From Sialis fuliginosa (taxonomy: Eukaryota > Arthropoda > Insecta > Megaloptera > Sialidae), in NCBI GenBank assembly GCA_961205875.1, contig OY540821.1:3782001-3846000 (forward strand): a stretch of 64,000 nt of DNA, in the 5' to 3' direction. The notes beneath the pieces were generated by a model, which saw only the letters and a list, made by a program, of their open reading frames with translations, was not told the DNA's origin and searched no databases. Position numbers and translations under genes: made by a program. Positions 44,740 through 56,960 of the stretch are shown in pieces (position 1 is the first letter of the stretch; each line of letters opens with the position of its first letter).

Positions 44740-45560
44740 CAGTGTTGAGTGTATTCCAAGTTGATTAAGACATAAGAAATTTAACATGGGGGCAATTAGA
44801 AGTGTTGTAGTAACCTTTGGTCAAATTTAACGATGTGTGATTGGTGCATTTTGAAATGCAGCCACAAAATTTATAAAATAGTAATTAGTATTTTGTTTTC
44901 AAATTTATATCTGCCAAAAAATATTATTTTTATTTTATCTAGGATGTTTACTTTAATTTCATTATTGTATTTTTTAGTTGAAAACAAAATACTGTTGATT
45001 AATTTAAAATTTATCGGTTAGTTTCGAGATGGCATTTTAAAATGCACCAATCACACATCGTTAAATATGACCAACATTTCTAATTGTCCCCATGTTAAAT
45101 TTCCTATGTCTTAAGGGTCGATTACATTGAGCGAGTTTACAAGCTAACAAGCCAGCTTGTTACAAGCTGGCTTGTTAGCTTGTAAGATAGTGATGATGAC
45201 ACACAAAACTTTCCACTCGCTCAGTAGCCAACTAGATAGCGAGTAAACCACGTGTTATGAATACATTTTATAGACACTGAAACCAGGAATCACCGAGATA
45301 CTAGCGGCTAGCGAACTAGCTACTATGATGACACACGGCTAGTTTGCAAGCTAAGAAGCTAACAAGCTAACAAGTCTACAAGCCAGCGAGTAAAGTAGCC
45401 CGGATTTCAACTTTTGTAGCAGATTGTTTACAAGCAGCTTGTTAGCTTGTGTACATGATTACACTGAGCGAGTTTACTAGCTAACAAGCTAACAAGCTGG
45501 CTTGTTAGCTTGTAAACTCGCTCAATGTAATCGACGCTTTAATCAACTTGGAATACACTG
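44740..45560. mobile_element. TA-flanked MITE, interrupted copy
   Basis: Ends derive from CAGTGTATTCCAAGTTGATT; arms include GACATAAGAAATTTAACATG. It matches the uninterrupted element at 57807-58195 except for the 424-bp insertion at 45115-45538. Confidence 0.85.
45115..45538. mobile_element. TTAA-flanked element inserted in the MITE
   Basis: Inverted ends contain GTCGATTACATTGAGCGAGT. TTAA is present on both sides (45111-45114, 45539-45542) but once in the empty site at about 58172, proving a 4-bp TTAA duplication as in piggyBac-type insertion. The interior is full of CTAACAAGCTGGCTTGTTAG-like units. No transposase. Confidence 0.85.
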
Positions 45561-45583
45561 TATATGACCATGTTTTGTATATT

Positions 45584-45657
45584 TTTATTATTATGTAGGG
45601 TTTTCAGGGCATAAAAAATAACATTTTAATGACCTGAAAACCCTACATAATAATAAA
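45584..45657. repeat. Perfect 25-bp stem hairpin
   Basis: Arms 45584-45608 and 45633-45657 are exact inverse complements around a 24-base loop; core GTAGGGTTTTCAGG. Could be a tiny MITE end pair or a transcribed hairpin. Confidence 0.85.
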
Positions 45658-46636
45658 TATAACTTAGATTTTAGGTTCGGGAAAGTACGTTTTTAAAAAG
45701 TAATATCTTTTATGTTACATTTATTGTTCTTAATAGTTACAATGCTAACTACAGACTGATTATAATATGTGAGTACATGTTATTTATGATACTAGGGAAA
45801 TGCAATCTTCGATTATTGGAATAATTGCTTACATCAACTTATGATTAAATAATACAATAACATGTTGTCATCGTTTGGTTTTTTGTCGCGATGCATCAAC
45901 TTCCTGTCCTGTTGTGACTTATTAACTTGCTGGAATTGTGCATATATAACTTATATACATATATATAACTAGCGCACTGGACCCGGTGTTACCCGGGTTT
46001 ATACATTTAATTTGTAAATTAGAAATTCTTTAATATTTTTTTCAATTAAATGATTTCTATATTGAAATCAAGTAATTTCCAAGTTTTTAAATATCATGTC
46101 GTGGATAACAGCCCAGAAATCAAGTTTATACAAAATCTCTCTGTAGCAGAGCCATCCGATTTTCTATAAGAAATGTTCCCGGAGCAGAGCCTTTCGTTCA
46201 TTAAAGGGTTATTTATGATATGTACTTATTTTCTAACTTTATGAATATGAAGGAATCCTTACATGAATTAAATAGTTTCATTTTTTGTTATGTTTTTGTG
46301 TTTGTATGTGTCAAATATTGATTTTCGTTTTGATAGTTTTTTACATCAAAACTTTTTTTTTTTTTTTTTAATTTTTTTTTTTTTAATTTTTTTTTTTAAA
46401 TCTGAAATTTGAACCTTACATTATATCGCCCAAGGAATATAAAAAAAAATTGTAACTTTTTTTTTTTTAATTGGGGGGCCCTTGCTACCCCATTTATAAA
46501 CTTATTCAAAAAAGGCCCACTAGTTGGTATTTTTAACCACCAAGGAATATATATACCAAATTTCAAGGTTCTCTGATGAGTGTAAATGGTCAAAAAAATG
46601 ATTGTGAGTCAGTCAGTGGGGGCAGTTATCTATATA

Positions 46637-47811
46637 CAGGGTAAGTCATATCAGGTGGAACAAACTTGAACCGTGGATTGAGAAAAATATTTTAAGCAAA
46701 AAACATTATATAAACATGTGTCCGGAAATTTGTCATGAGGGGGCTACAGCCCTCCAAAAATTTTATTAAAAATTAGTTTTTATTTAATATCTGGAGAACC
46801 CATTATGCTAAAGTTATGAAATTTGATATGGGGTTTAGTATTAATAAGTATTATTAACTTCCAGTATTAACCAATTATAATTTAGACCAGGGCTGTATGG
46901 GGCCAGTAGGCCCATCGATTTTTATCTAGTATTTTTTTGTTCTTTAATTTTTTCCTGTTAGACATTTGAATAAGACTGTATGAGACAAAATACACAAAAA
47001 TATACTTTGCTCATTTATCGTAGGATAAACTGTTTACGAGCAATATCGATGCAAAACAAAGCATGCAGAATTTTACTTAATACGGATGCTTCAAATTAAA
47101 CAAAATAAATCTATATTCCTGTTCTTTGATTAAAGGTAAGAAAAAAGTTCATGTACATATATCACCTAATACGTGTCCTCTTAGACCTATAACCAGTTCT
47201 ATTAATATTGTAAGTAATTTACTAACATAACTAGAAAGTTATACTTAAAATGGCTATTTGTTGGTAAAGATGAATTTTTGGAGGTATATTTTTATTATTT
47301 TTTTGTCTTATTTTTTATCATAGAACAAGAATATAAAAATATTTTTTGTAATTTGAAGCATCCGTATTAAGTAAAATTCAGCATCCTTTCTTTTGCATCC
47401 ATATTTCTCGTAAACGGTTTATCCTATGATAAATGAGCAAAGATATTTTTGTGTATTTTGTGTCATACAGTCTTATTCAAATGTCTAACACAGGAAAAAA
47501 TTAAATAACAAAAAAATATTAGATAAAAATCGATGAGCCTACTGGCCCCATACAGCCCTGGTCTAAATTATAATTGGTTAATACTGGAAATCAATAATAC
47601 TTATTAATACTAAACCCCGTATCAAATTTCATAACTTTAGCATAATGGGTTCTCCAGATATTAAATAAAAACTAATTTTTAATAAAATTTTTGGAGGGCT
47701 GTAGCCCCCTCATGAAAAATTTCCGGACACATGTTTATATAATGTTTTTTGCTTAAAATATTTTTCTCAATCCATGGTTCAAGTTTGTTCCACCTGATAT
47801 GACTCACCCTG
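46637..47811. mobile_element. Long-armed mariner-like MITE, complete
   Basis: Ends CAGGGTAAGTCATATCAGGT and its near inverse, flanked by TA (46635-46636, 47812-47813). Arms exceed 400 bp and share GGAGAACCCATTATG and TTTAGACCAGGGCTGTATGG. Partial relatives lie at 10481-10745 and 57390-57800. No transposase frame. Confidence 0.88.
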
Positions 47812-48090
47812 TATAGTAGATATATAAGTATATATTATATATGTATATAATAACTGTTTAAATTATCAAAAGTATAAAATTATTATATCTTATGTATTAT
47901 TATTATGTAAATTTTTTTTTTATTATTTCTATGTCATTGTTATTATCATCATTATTTTGCTGTTGAAAAAAATGTAATGTAATTTCTTTTTTTGTGATCT
48001 TGACTTATTCAATATCTGTAAACAGATAAAACTGAATAAAACTATTATTATTATTATTATACTAAGAAATATAATTTTACAGAATAGAAA

Positions 48091-48166
48091 ATGGACTTAG
48101 GAAGTAGCTACTTGTACCCAGTAGCAGTATCAGGAACAGTAACATCATTTCCTCTGTTACAAAAAG
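48091..48166 (+). CDS. Possible first coding exon of an unknown gene
   Basis: A splice acceptor (ATAATTTTACAG) at 48082 is followed by an ATG and 25 codons reading MDLGSSYLYPVAVSGTVTSF then PLLQK, closed by a donor-like AAAAAG|GTATTT at 48167. GC content and codon use look higher than the surroundings. I do not recognise the protein and found no convincing next exon, so this could be chance. Confidence 0.25.
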
Positions 48167-48189
48167 GTATTTGGTTTTTATATTTAAAT

Positions 48190-48984
48190 TAAAAGTTACT
48201 TTATACTAAACACTAACAGTAGAGGGAATAGAGACATAAAAAGTGATGTATAGTGATGCATTCGGGAAGTTGGACTTTTTGAATTTTCTCTTTATATGTT
48301 CGAAGATGAGTTGAAAATCAAAAATTTGGAAAAATCGGCCATGTGCGTCCCGAGAAAATTGCATAAATGTGCATTTTTGATACATTTCGAGTGTATCGCA
48401 ACACTTTTTGTAATATCTCCGGTTCTATAGGTCGTAGAAAAAAAAAAAAACTTATAAGTTAATAGACTATAGAACGGTACCTAGCGTTACTTTTCAAATA
48501 TATCATAACCTCAAAAATCACTAATAATTCAATAATTAACGTAAAAATGAAGGGATTTTTACGAAAATAAGAGAAAATATGTATTTTTATGTTATAAATG
48601 CATGATAAAATTTTCAAAAATAAAATTTGATTTTTACACCCACAATCGGCCATTTTTGAAAAAAATGGAAAAACTCGCCATTTAATAAGAAAACGGCGTA
48701 GGGTAAATTTTATTATTTAATAGTAGACTTTTTTTTATCTACTTTCTTGTCAACATATGCCAAAATGTGTTAAATAAATTAAAATATCGTAAATGATGTA
48801 TAATTTTATACCACATTTAGTCTTATTATAGATGTTTTGTATTTATTTCTAATATTGCATATTTTTTATGTTATTGCAAATGACTTTTTTATTATGTGAG
48901 TGTAATTTTACAGGAATTGCATTTTAATTTTATTTTATTCGCAGTAGTGGTCAAATGTAACATTTTTTAACTACACAAAACGAT
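48190..48984. other. AT-rich, no feature recognised
   Basis: No gene or repeat family recognised. Confidence 0.45.
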
Positions 48985-49500
48985 ATTAGCCAATCGAAGC
49001 GTCTTGACGTGATTATGATCTGAAAGAAAGGATTTTTCAAAATTCAACCCCTAAGGGAGTAAAAAGGGGTGTAAACATTTTTTTTGTTGGATTTACTTGA
49101 AACTTAGCATAAATATTCTACAATACAAATAATGAAAAATGTATTTCAGTATTTTTTTTGTTATACGTGCCTAAACAGCCATAGAAGGGGTGAAAGGTGA
49201 AAACCACCCTCAAAATTAGAATTTTAAATACTAATAAATAAGTCTACAATTCATATTGTCTTGGAAACAAACGTAATTAAATTTAAATTGTCAGACTAGT
49301 TACGTTTTATAAAACAAATGCAATTTAATTCTAACTGTCAAATTAGTTATTCTAAAAATATGTGTTATATTATTGACATTAGGATATTAGAAAACTAATA
49401 TTCATAACACAAAGGTAAGTTTTATTTCTGACCAATTCCATCAAAATTTGTTATGTAGGTACATATTAAAAAAATATTCACATAAACTATACGGAAACAA
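48985..49500 (+). repeat. Dispersed repeat (AACTTCCCAACTG family), copy B
   Basis: CCAATCGAAGCGTCTTGACG, CAACCCCTAAGGG and AAAAAGGGGTGTAAA match 63880-63980; the later part (GACATTAGGATATTA, TTTATTTCTGACCAATTCCA) matches 44210-44280. Confidence 0.65.
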
Positions 49501-49559
49501 TTAATATAGAAGAGGCAAATTAGATTTTAATTAAAACATAATTATGTATTAGATTAAAT

Positions 49560-50319
49560 TTTATTTCGGAAATGTATCAAATAGTATTTCTCATTAAAGA
49601 ATTCAATGAGTCCCGAGGTCAGAAGTTGTTGCGTTTCGGGGAAAGTGGGGTAAAAAGGATATGTTAAATCAAATGCGAGAAAATAATGAATGTCCCTGTA
49701 TTAAATAGTTTATAACGTACATTAAGTAATTAATGAGGTCAAAATTAATATTGGGAAGAGTACTGAGGGTTATAAAATGACACACGGTAAATATTTATTT
49801 ACATAAAATTGACACGTGTGCAGTAAAATTAGGTTTTATTAAGGAAAAAATGGAAAGATTAGAAATACCTCCTGAAATGGCTTCAGAAATACTTTATCTT
49901 TAAGAAACCGAAGAGTCCCTAGTCGGGACTGGGGAGCTTCAGCCGGTATTTTGATTTAAAATAGGACGCGTCAAATAAGCGATGAAGCTAATCTTGATTT
50001 TGATCACTTACCGGCTTATCGTGTTACTCAAGCAAATTTTATAAAAATCGGATAATATATCTCATAGAACCGTGCTATTTTTTTTAATTATGAAGGAGGA
50101 GAACCTTTCCATAAACAGCTTTGAACGGCCGCGTATTGCCGATGCTTTAAAAAATTGTTAGCTCTTTCTAGTGAGTTATATTTATTTTTGTTCATATGGG
50201 GACATTTTTAGGTGATACTGTTGCACCCATAAAAAATTATTTTGGTTATAACAATCAGAGGTTCTCTGAATTATTCATTACTAAAGAGAGTTTTTGAGCT
50301 TTATAAATTGTGTATCTCA
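49560..50319 (+). other. Degenerate sequence, possibly old coding
   Basis: A patch at about 49850-50160 has short open stretches such as MERLEIPPEMASEILYL broken by frameshifts and stops. AAGAATTCAATGAGTCCCGAG at 49598 faces an inverted CTCGGGACTCATTGGATTCTT at 51997, so the block may be the inside of an old inverted-repeat element. No family assigned. Confidence 0.3.
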
Positions 50320-51157
50320 CAAGGGGAAGCAACAGCACGGTCCATGAGAATTTCAATGAGCTTGTGGTATGTCAAACTAGAGCAAAAATAAAAAGACATG
50401 TGTCCAACAATTTGATCTCATAGGCCTTAATTACAAAGATAATTAACTTTGAAAATTTGTGTATTCAATATAACCGTGTATTATGTTCGCTCGAAATATA
50501 AGTGTGTTGGCCCTACGGTCAACGCGCTGGCGTCTCGCCTGGTTTTAAGATTTTGATTTTAATTTTTATTTACAATTATTTTTTATTTTTTTGTACACAT
50601 TACCTCACCCACTTGCGTAAAAATCGATAAATTAGACATAAATAAAACATATATTATTATTGACAATAGATGTTTGTGGTTTCTTTCAAGTTTGTTTTTT
50701 ATTAAAACTTTTCAATTTATTAATTAAAAACTAATGAGTTGTGTCAATAATAAATTAAATTTACTTTAAAACAAATAAATAATTATGTACTGGCGTATAT
50801 ATCAATATTTTCATTGTCAATAATAATATATGTTTTATTTATGTCTAATTTATCGATTTTTACGCAAGTGGAAGAGGTAATGTCTACAAAAAAATAAAAA
50901 ATTGTAAATAAAAATTAAAATCAAAATCTTAAAACCAGGCGAGACGCCAGCGCGTTGACCGTAGGGCCAACACACTTATATTTCGAGCGAACATAATACA
51001 CGGTTATATTGAATACACAAATTTTCAAAGTTAATTATCTTTGTAATTAAGGCCTATGAGATCAAATTGTTGGACACGTGTCTTTTTATTTTTGCTCTAG
51101 TTTGACATACCACAAGCTCATTGAAATTCTCATGGACCGTGCTGTTGCTTCCCCTTG
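50320..51157. mobile_element. Foldback MITE with ~370-bp arms
   Basis: Ends CAAGGGGAAGCAACAGCACG and its inverse; TCA borders both ends (50317-50319, 51158-51160). The arms are nearly perfect through GTGTTGGCCCTACGGTCAAC and GCGTCTCGCCTGGTTTTAAG. The loop of about 100 bp is AT-rich. Confidence 0.85.
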
Positions 51158-51404
51158 TCAGTAATTTGTTAATATTATTCAAAAACTAAGGGTTTTCAAA
51201 CAAAAACTTATTTATGAAAATTGTAGCAGATGGTATCTTTAAATTGTTTTTATATACAAGTAATATAACTCAAAAGACAAAACGACTAACTCCATGACAA
51301 AAAATCATAAATATTTAAGTTTTTATAAATAAAGATTTAAATATTTTATAGGTTGCCTTTATGTTAGTGAGTATATTTTGTAAAATAATATTGTCATTAT
51401 GTAA

Positions 51405-51860
51405 AATATTCCAAAGAATTTTTTGACAGTGTTCGTTATAATTTTCAGTGAAAGTACCAATTAAAAGCTACATTCTAAATTTTTTTCAGATTTTTTTAAT
51501 CAAGAGTTTCGAAATTAGAGAGGTGGGGACGCTCTGACAATGACATTGAAAAGCAAATATATCGTGACTGAAGGGTAAAATCAAAATGTCATTTGACATT
51601 TTTTGTTGCATTTTAGAAGACCTATCTAAGGACACCCCACTTGATGGGGTAAGTGAAAAAAAATTTGAATTTATTTTTCAGTCTATTGGAAGGGGGTCCA
51701 ATAATTTTTTTTTTCAAAATTTCATCATTTTTGTTTTTGAGTTATCAATCTACGTTTGTATATCAAATTTTATTTAAATCGGTATAAAATTTATATAGAC
51801 GTACGGACAGACAGAGCAAATTTTAAGTGTTCCTGGTTTTCTACGGAACCCTAAAATAGA
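51405..51860 (+). repeat. Dispersed retroelement-like repeat, copy 1
   Basis: GACAGTGTTCGTTATAATTT, AAAAGCTACATTCTAAATTT and ATATATCGTGACTGAAGGGT recur twice at 59760-60475. It ends near GGACAGACAGAGC and CTACGGAACCCTAAAA, like many non-LTR 3' regions. Confidence 0.65.
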
Positions 51861-52004
51861 TATTATGTGTATAATATTTAAAATTAAGACAGTCTTTAAT
51901 GTGTTTTTAAACTTAAAGAAAATCATCAACAATATAAAAGCTATCCGTGCGCAACCTTTCCCCCTCCAATATTCACATACGCAACAGCCTTAAAACTCGG
52001 GACT

Positions 52005-52796
52005 CATTGGATTCTTAAAGTATACGTACTTATATTTAACAAAGTGATTTAAAACAAAAAAAAAAGAGATCTAAGAATTATGTTCTTTTCAGGTCGATTT
52101 TTAGCCTAATTTTCCTGTACTAATAATCAGTATTCAAGTATTTATAATCATACCGTGTTGGGAAGTTGATTGTGTGGACCTAAAGGGTCTCACCCCACCC
52201 CAAGCTTGTTTTTAAATCATTTTTATTTCAAATAAAAATATTACGTATTTTTGGAAAAAATGGGGTATTTTGGACTCATTGGATTCTTAAAGTATATATA
52301 TAACAAAGTGATTTAAAACAAAAAAAAGAGATCTAAGAATTATGTTCTTTTCAGGTCGATTTTTAGCCTAATTTTCCTGTACTAATAATCAGTATTCAAG
52401 TATTTATAATCATACCGTGTTGAGAAGTTGATTGTGTGGACCTAAAGGGTCTCACCCCACCTCAAACTTGTTTTTAAATCATTTTTATTTCAAATAAAAA
52501 TATTACGTATTTTTGGAAAAAATGGGGTATTTTGGACTCATTGGATTTTTAAAGTATATATATAACAAAGTGATTTAAAACAAAAAAAAGAGATCTAAGA
52601 ATTATGTTCTTTTCAAGTCGATTTTTAGCCTAATTTTCCTGTACTAATAATCAGTATTCAAGTATTTATAATCATACCGTGTTGGGAAGTTGATTGTGTG
52701 GACCTAAAGGGTCTCACCCCACCCCAAGCTTGTTTTTAAATCATTTTTATTTCAAATAAAAATATTACGTATTTTTGGAAAAAATGGGGTATTTTT
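52005..52796 (+). repeat. 261-bp tandem repeat, three units
   Basis: GAGATCTAAGAATTATG starts at about 52066, 52328 and 52589, a period of 261-262 bp. Each unit includes CATACCGTGTTGGGAAGTTG (one copy has TGAGAAG) and GGACCTAAAGGGTCTCACCC. Units are about 97 percent or more identical by eye. Confidence 0.9.
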
Positions 52797-52989
52797 TTAC
52801 CCTACTGAATTTTTAATACGGCCTATAAACAAAATAAATTCGATGTAAATTCTGTTACACGTTATTTCGTAAACTTTATTCATACAGTTTTCATAGGGTT
52901 TATCAGTATTTTGTACAAAATAAACACAAGTATGTAGTTATTCTTACATATTGTTACTTATATTCACCAATGTCAAGGTTCCTTTGATG

Positions 52990-53103
52990 TATAAATAAAA
53001 GTCAAAAACCTTTTCTCAACTCACTAGACAAAAATCTGTATTTATGTGATATTGTGAAATTATTACATTATTAAAATGACGAAACCTAGGCTGTCTAATT
53101 TGG
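52990..53103 (+). promoter_or_regulatory. Candidate promoter and first exon
   Basis: TATAAATA at 52990 is followed about 30 bp on by CTCAACTCAC, an initiator-like site, then ATG at 53076. Nine codons (MTKPRLSNL) run to a strong donor G|GTGAGT at 53104. This is the layout of a short first exon before a long intron. No second exon was found within the window. Confidence 0.35.
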
Positions 53104-53104
53104 G

Positions 53105-53692
53105 TGAGTAATTTTTTATTGTTGCATTGATACAATTATTATTAATGTATTGATTATAATTATTTTAAAATTGATTTGTTATACAAAATATTATTATTTG
53201 AATTGAAGCATATTTTCATTGGTTTTTGGTAAAATGGAAGATAGCTTCACATATTAAAAAAATGTTTTTTTTTATACATTTTTTTAAATTATGTATATTA
53301 TTACCATTATATACATATTGAAGGATATTTTCACATATAGATTATTACGAAATTTGCGTTTTTGGGTTAAATCGAAGATGGTAGTACATAAACAATAATT
53401 GATTTTTATTACTATATTTTATTATATAGGTCGTGTTATTATTAATTATTTTTATTATTGTTATATACATATGTATCATTCCGAATTTTTTTTTAGTTTT
53501 TCATATAATCAAAGGCAGTAGCACATATTTCAAAAATGTAATTTTTTTAATATAAAATATTTTTAATTATTTTTGTGGTTATATTATTATTATTAACATA
53601 TGGATCATCCCGAAAACAATGTTTTTCCTAAAATCAAAAGCGTTTGTTAATATTAAAATAAATTATTTTTTATATCATAAAAAATATATAAG
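53105..53692. other. AT-rich, no feature recognised
   Basis: Several loosely similar segments with ATATTTTCA and TAAAATCGAAG-like text suggest an old degenerate repeat. No gene seen. Confidence 0.4.
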
Positions 53693-55480
53693 ATCAAGGA
53701 ACCAGTTATGGCCGCTATAAGAGCAAGTTTTCATATTTTTTTTTTATGAATGGGCTTGTTTTTTGTAATTCTCGTGAACTCATGTTACTAATAAAACAAG
53801 CAACTCTTTATTTAATCAATTTAATTACCAAAGTCCGCAAATATATATTTTTAAATTATAGCCTTTTATTTTGTTCATGTTTTTTCTCCAGTAATGGCAA
53901 AGGTAAAACCAGTAATGAGCACGTAGTAATGGACACTTGCTAATGATTATAAAATTTGAAACAATGTAAAGCAGTTGCTATGATATTATAATAATTAATA
54001 AATAAATTATATTAATAATTAGTTTAAATGTCCACCATTTTGACACCTATTGGCCGATTGTCATCAAATCACGCTGTAAGACAGTTTAATGTATATAGAT
54101 TAATATTCAGAAATCGTATTAATCAAATATCAACAAATATTTATAATTCAGTACATTTAATTTAAAAAAAGCCATTACTGGGGTCATATCCAAGACTGGT
54201 GCCACTACCTTATATAATTTAATTTTAGACCTGATATTATCACTTATATGTATAAATTTGAGTTCGTTTTTTTTGGTAATTCGATGAAGGTAGCAAATAC
54301 TATAAAAAATATTTTTTTAAATTATAAGTACTGAAATATAAAATTAGATAAATTCATTAAATAAAGGGTTTATTAAGGTACACATAAGAACGTATATAGA
54401 TCCTACCGATGCTATATGTACCTCTAATAGCGTTGTTTTCTTTAATGCGTGCAGTTATATAGAACGTATCTTATAGCTTAATAGATATAACAGTAATCAT
54501 TAAGAGTTATATTGATATGACACTGACTGTGTTATTAAAATCACATGAAAATTTAGAAATCACGAGACTTATTTAGACCAGAGGCGTACTTAAATAGTTT
54601 TTTATAGATTACATACAATAATGAATTATTTATCGAATTAAATCGTTTAAACATGAAAATATAGAAATCGAGGGGACTTATTTAGACCAGGGGCGTACTC
54701 AGGATTTTATTATAAATTAGTATTTTGTTTATAGATTACATACAATAATAAATTATTTATCGAATTAAATTGTTTTTATTGATTTTTTGTTTTAACCAAA
54801 ATTTTAACTGATATTTTTCAGTTCAAAAAAACACTGAAAAGTATACTATAAAAATTAAATTTAACATTTTTTTAAATCGGTTTTATTTTGTTCATTCTTA
54901 AATAGTTTTTTATAGGTTTGGAATCGGCTTCAAAAACTGTTAAATTTAATTATTATATAGTAAAGCAGTGTCACTAGTATAGGCAAGGACCCCAGTAATG
55001 GCAAATTTTTAATTAAATGTACTGAATTAGAAATATGTATTGATATTTGATTACTACCATTTCTGAATATTATTCTATAATATATACATTTAACTGTCTT
55101 ACAGCGTGATTTGATGACAATCGGCCAATAGGTGTCAAAATGGTGGACATTTAAACTAAATTATTATTATAATTATTATTAAATATCATTTTATCATAGC
55201 AACTGCTTTACATTGTTTCAAATTTGACGATTCTTGTTTTTAAATCATTTGTGTCGTAGTACTTATCATTTTGTAATCAGTAGCAAGTGTCCATCACTGC
55301 GTGCTCATTACTGGTTTTACTTTTGCCATTATTGGAGAAAAAACATGAACAAAATAAAATACTATAATTTTAAAAAACAAACTATATTTGCGGACTTTGG
55401 TAATTAAATTGATTAAATAAAGAGTTACTAAAACAACGAAAACTTGCTCTTATAGCGGCCATAACTGTTGCCTTTACCTT
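53693..55480. mobile_element. Foldback element with ~500-bp arms
   Basis: Outer CAGTTATGGCCGCTATAAGA, then GTAATGGCAAAGGTAAAACC, then CACCATTTTGACACCTATTG occur inverted on the other side. The loop (54216-54960) holds a tandem duplication at about 54545-54775 (CTTATTTAGACCAG...GGCGTACT). A partial arm recurs at 63062-63300. Confidence 0.8.
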
Positions 55481-55499
55481 ATTATATACTTTTCAGTAT

Positions 55500-55790
55500 T
55501 TTTATTTTTTCTTAAAAAGTTTTTATTTTTCTCTTTTGAGGGTCTTTGAAATCCATCGTCAGATTCTGATAAAATTTATATGGGACCACCTCGGGAGTAT
55601 ATTCGTTCAAACAAACAAAAAATCGCCCAAATCAGTACATATTTGTCGGAGTTATGCCCGAACATACATAAAAAATATATATTTTCGATTTGACAATCTC
55701 CTAGTTTTTTTAAGTCGGTTAAAAATGATAATAAAACAATGCTTCATACTTAACTTCAACTGTCGGTAATATAATATCCACAACGAGACA
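55500..55790 (+). repeat. Non-LTR-like 3' fragment
   Basis: ATTCTGATAAAATTTATATG, ACCACCTCGGGAGTATA and GCCCGAACATACAT recur at 59600-59660 and 62590-62660. The short frame here is not supported as a gene. Confidence 0.5.
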
Positions 55791-55799
55791 GAAACCGAG

Positions 55800-56185
55800 T
55801 CTCGTCCTGTTTAAAGCTCTGTAGAAAACAATAAATAATATTTTTAATTATATAGATATGTCCTCAAAATCCCAAATTAAGAAAAATTGATTTTCTTGCA
55901 TAATAAATGTAACCTTGTAAAAAAAATCGTGGATAACTAAAGTTTAATATTATTTTAACGAATAATGCTATCATAAATTTTAATCTTACACAATTTATCT
56001 TAACTGTTTACCCTTTGTAAACGAAACTAGGAATTTTTACATAAGGATTCAGAAAATGCAAATATTACAAATATATTTTTATATCAAACCAAATATTTGT
56101 ATTGTTATTTTAAATTTTGGTTTCTTTATTAATAAACTTGAATTTATTGTTTCCATAGAAACTGACAAATCTCTCATGCTTATAA
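55800..56185. other. AT-rich, no feature recognised
   Basis: No gene or repeat recognised. Confidence 0.45.
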
Positions 56186-56189
56186 ACTA

Positions 56190-56960
56190 ACTGTTCCCGC
56201 GGCTTCGCTCGCGTGGACTACGAAATTATGGTTTAGGATTTAAAAAATATATAGATTATTGCTTCCTCGCAATATCGAAGATACGAGAAGCTTTGTGATC
56301 GTTTTAGATTGAAACAAAAAAAATGTTCTTAAAATGTTCTGTAAAATGTTCTTTTAAATTGATCTTTCCGTTTCACGTCAAAACAAACACTTTTCGTTCC
56401 GTGTCTGTCTGTTTGTCCGTCCGTCCGTCCGTCCAACGGTGTGTCTGTTCCCTGAATCCTTGTCACACGCATAACTCATGAACCACTGAACCGATATTAT
56501 TGAAACTTAGTCGGATGGTTGGGTCTGGCTTGAGGACGGTCCCATTTCAAAATCATCAAAATCGTGTGTAAGGGGGAGTGGTGACATCTCAAAATATTTA
56601 TTTTTTAAGATATCTTAAGAACGACACATGTTACATGAAATTTTTATAGAATGTTTTTTGAAGATATAACAAATATTTATGTTAATTTATTTTTTAAAAT
56701 CGTGTTTTGTTTTTCTAAATTGATATTTACTTCGTCAAAAAATTAAAAATATACGAAAAAATAATCAGGTGCGTCCTAAGAAAAATTTCGAACTAATATT
56801 TTTTAATAATATTGTATAAAAATTAAATGGTTAACCAATTCCAGGCAATTTGTTTAAACACTATCGGTTTTTATTTAAATCGTGCAATAATTAATTACCT
56901 TTGGTGAATTTAGCTCGAGGAAGCACTGTGCATTTACTTGGCAGATGTTTTTTTGTATAT
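56190..56960 (+). repeat. Diverged retroelement-like repeat, second copy
   Basis: Starts CCCGCGGCTTCGCTCGCGTG, has GTCTGTCTGTTTGTCCGTCC, then ATAACTCATGAACCACTGAA as in 39225-40075. The start links it to the 886-bp repeat family, the middle to the 39-kb copy. Confidence 0.65.

Noticed and set aside
49850-50160. Broken transposase-like gene
   Set aside because: Only short frames between stops; no motif I can assign, so left as degenerate sequence.
50500-50550. tRNA-like segment GGTCAACGCGCTGGCGTCTCG
   Set aside because: No cloverleaf or B box could be built; it is part of the arm of a foldback element.
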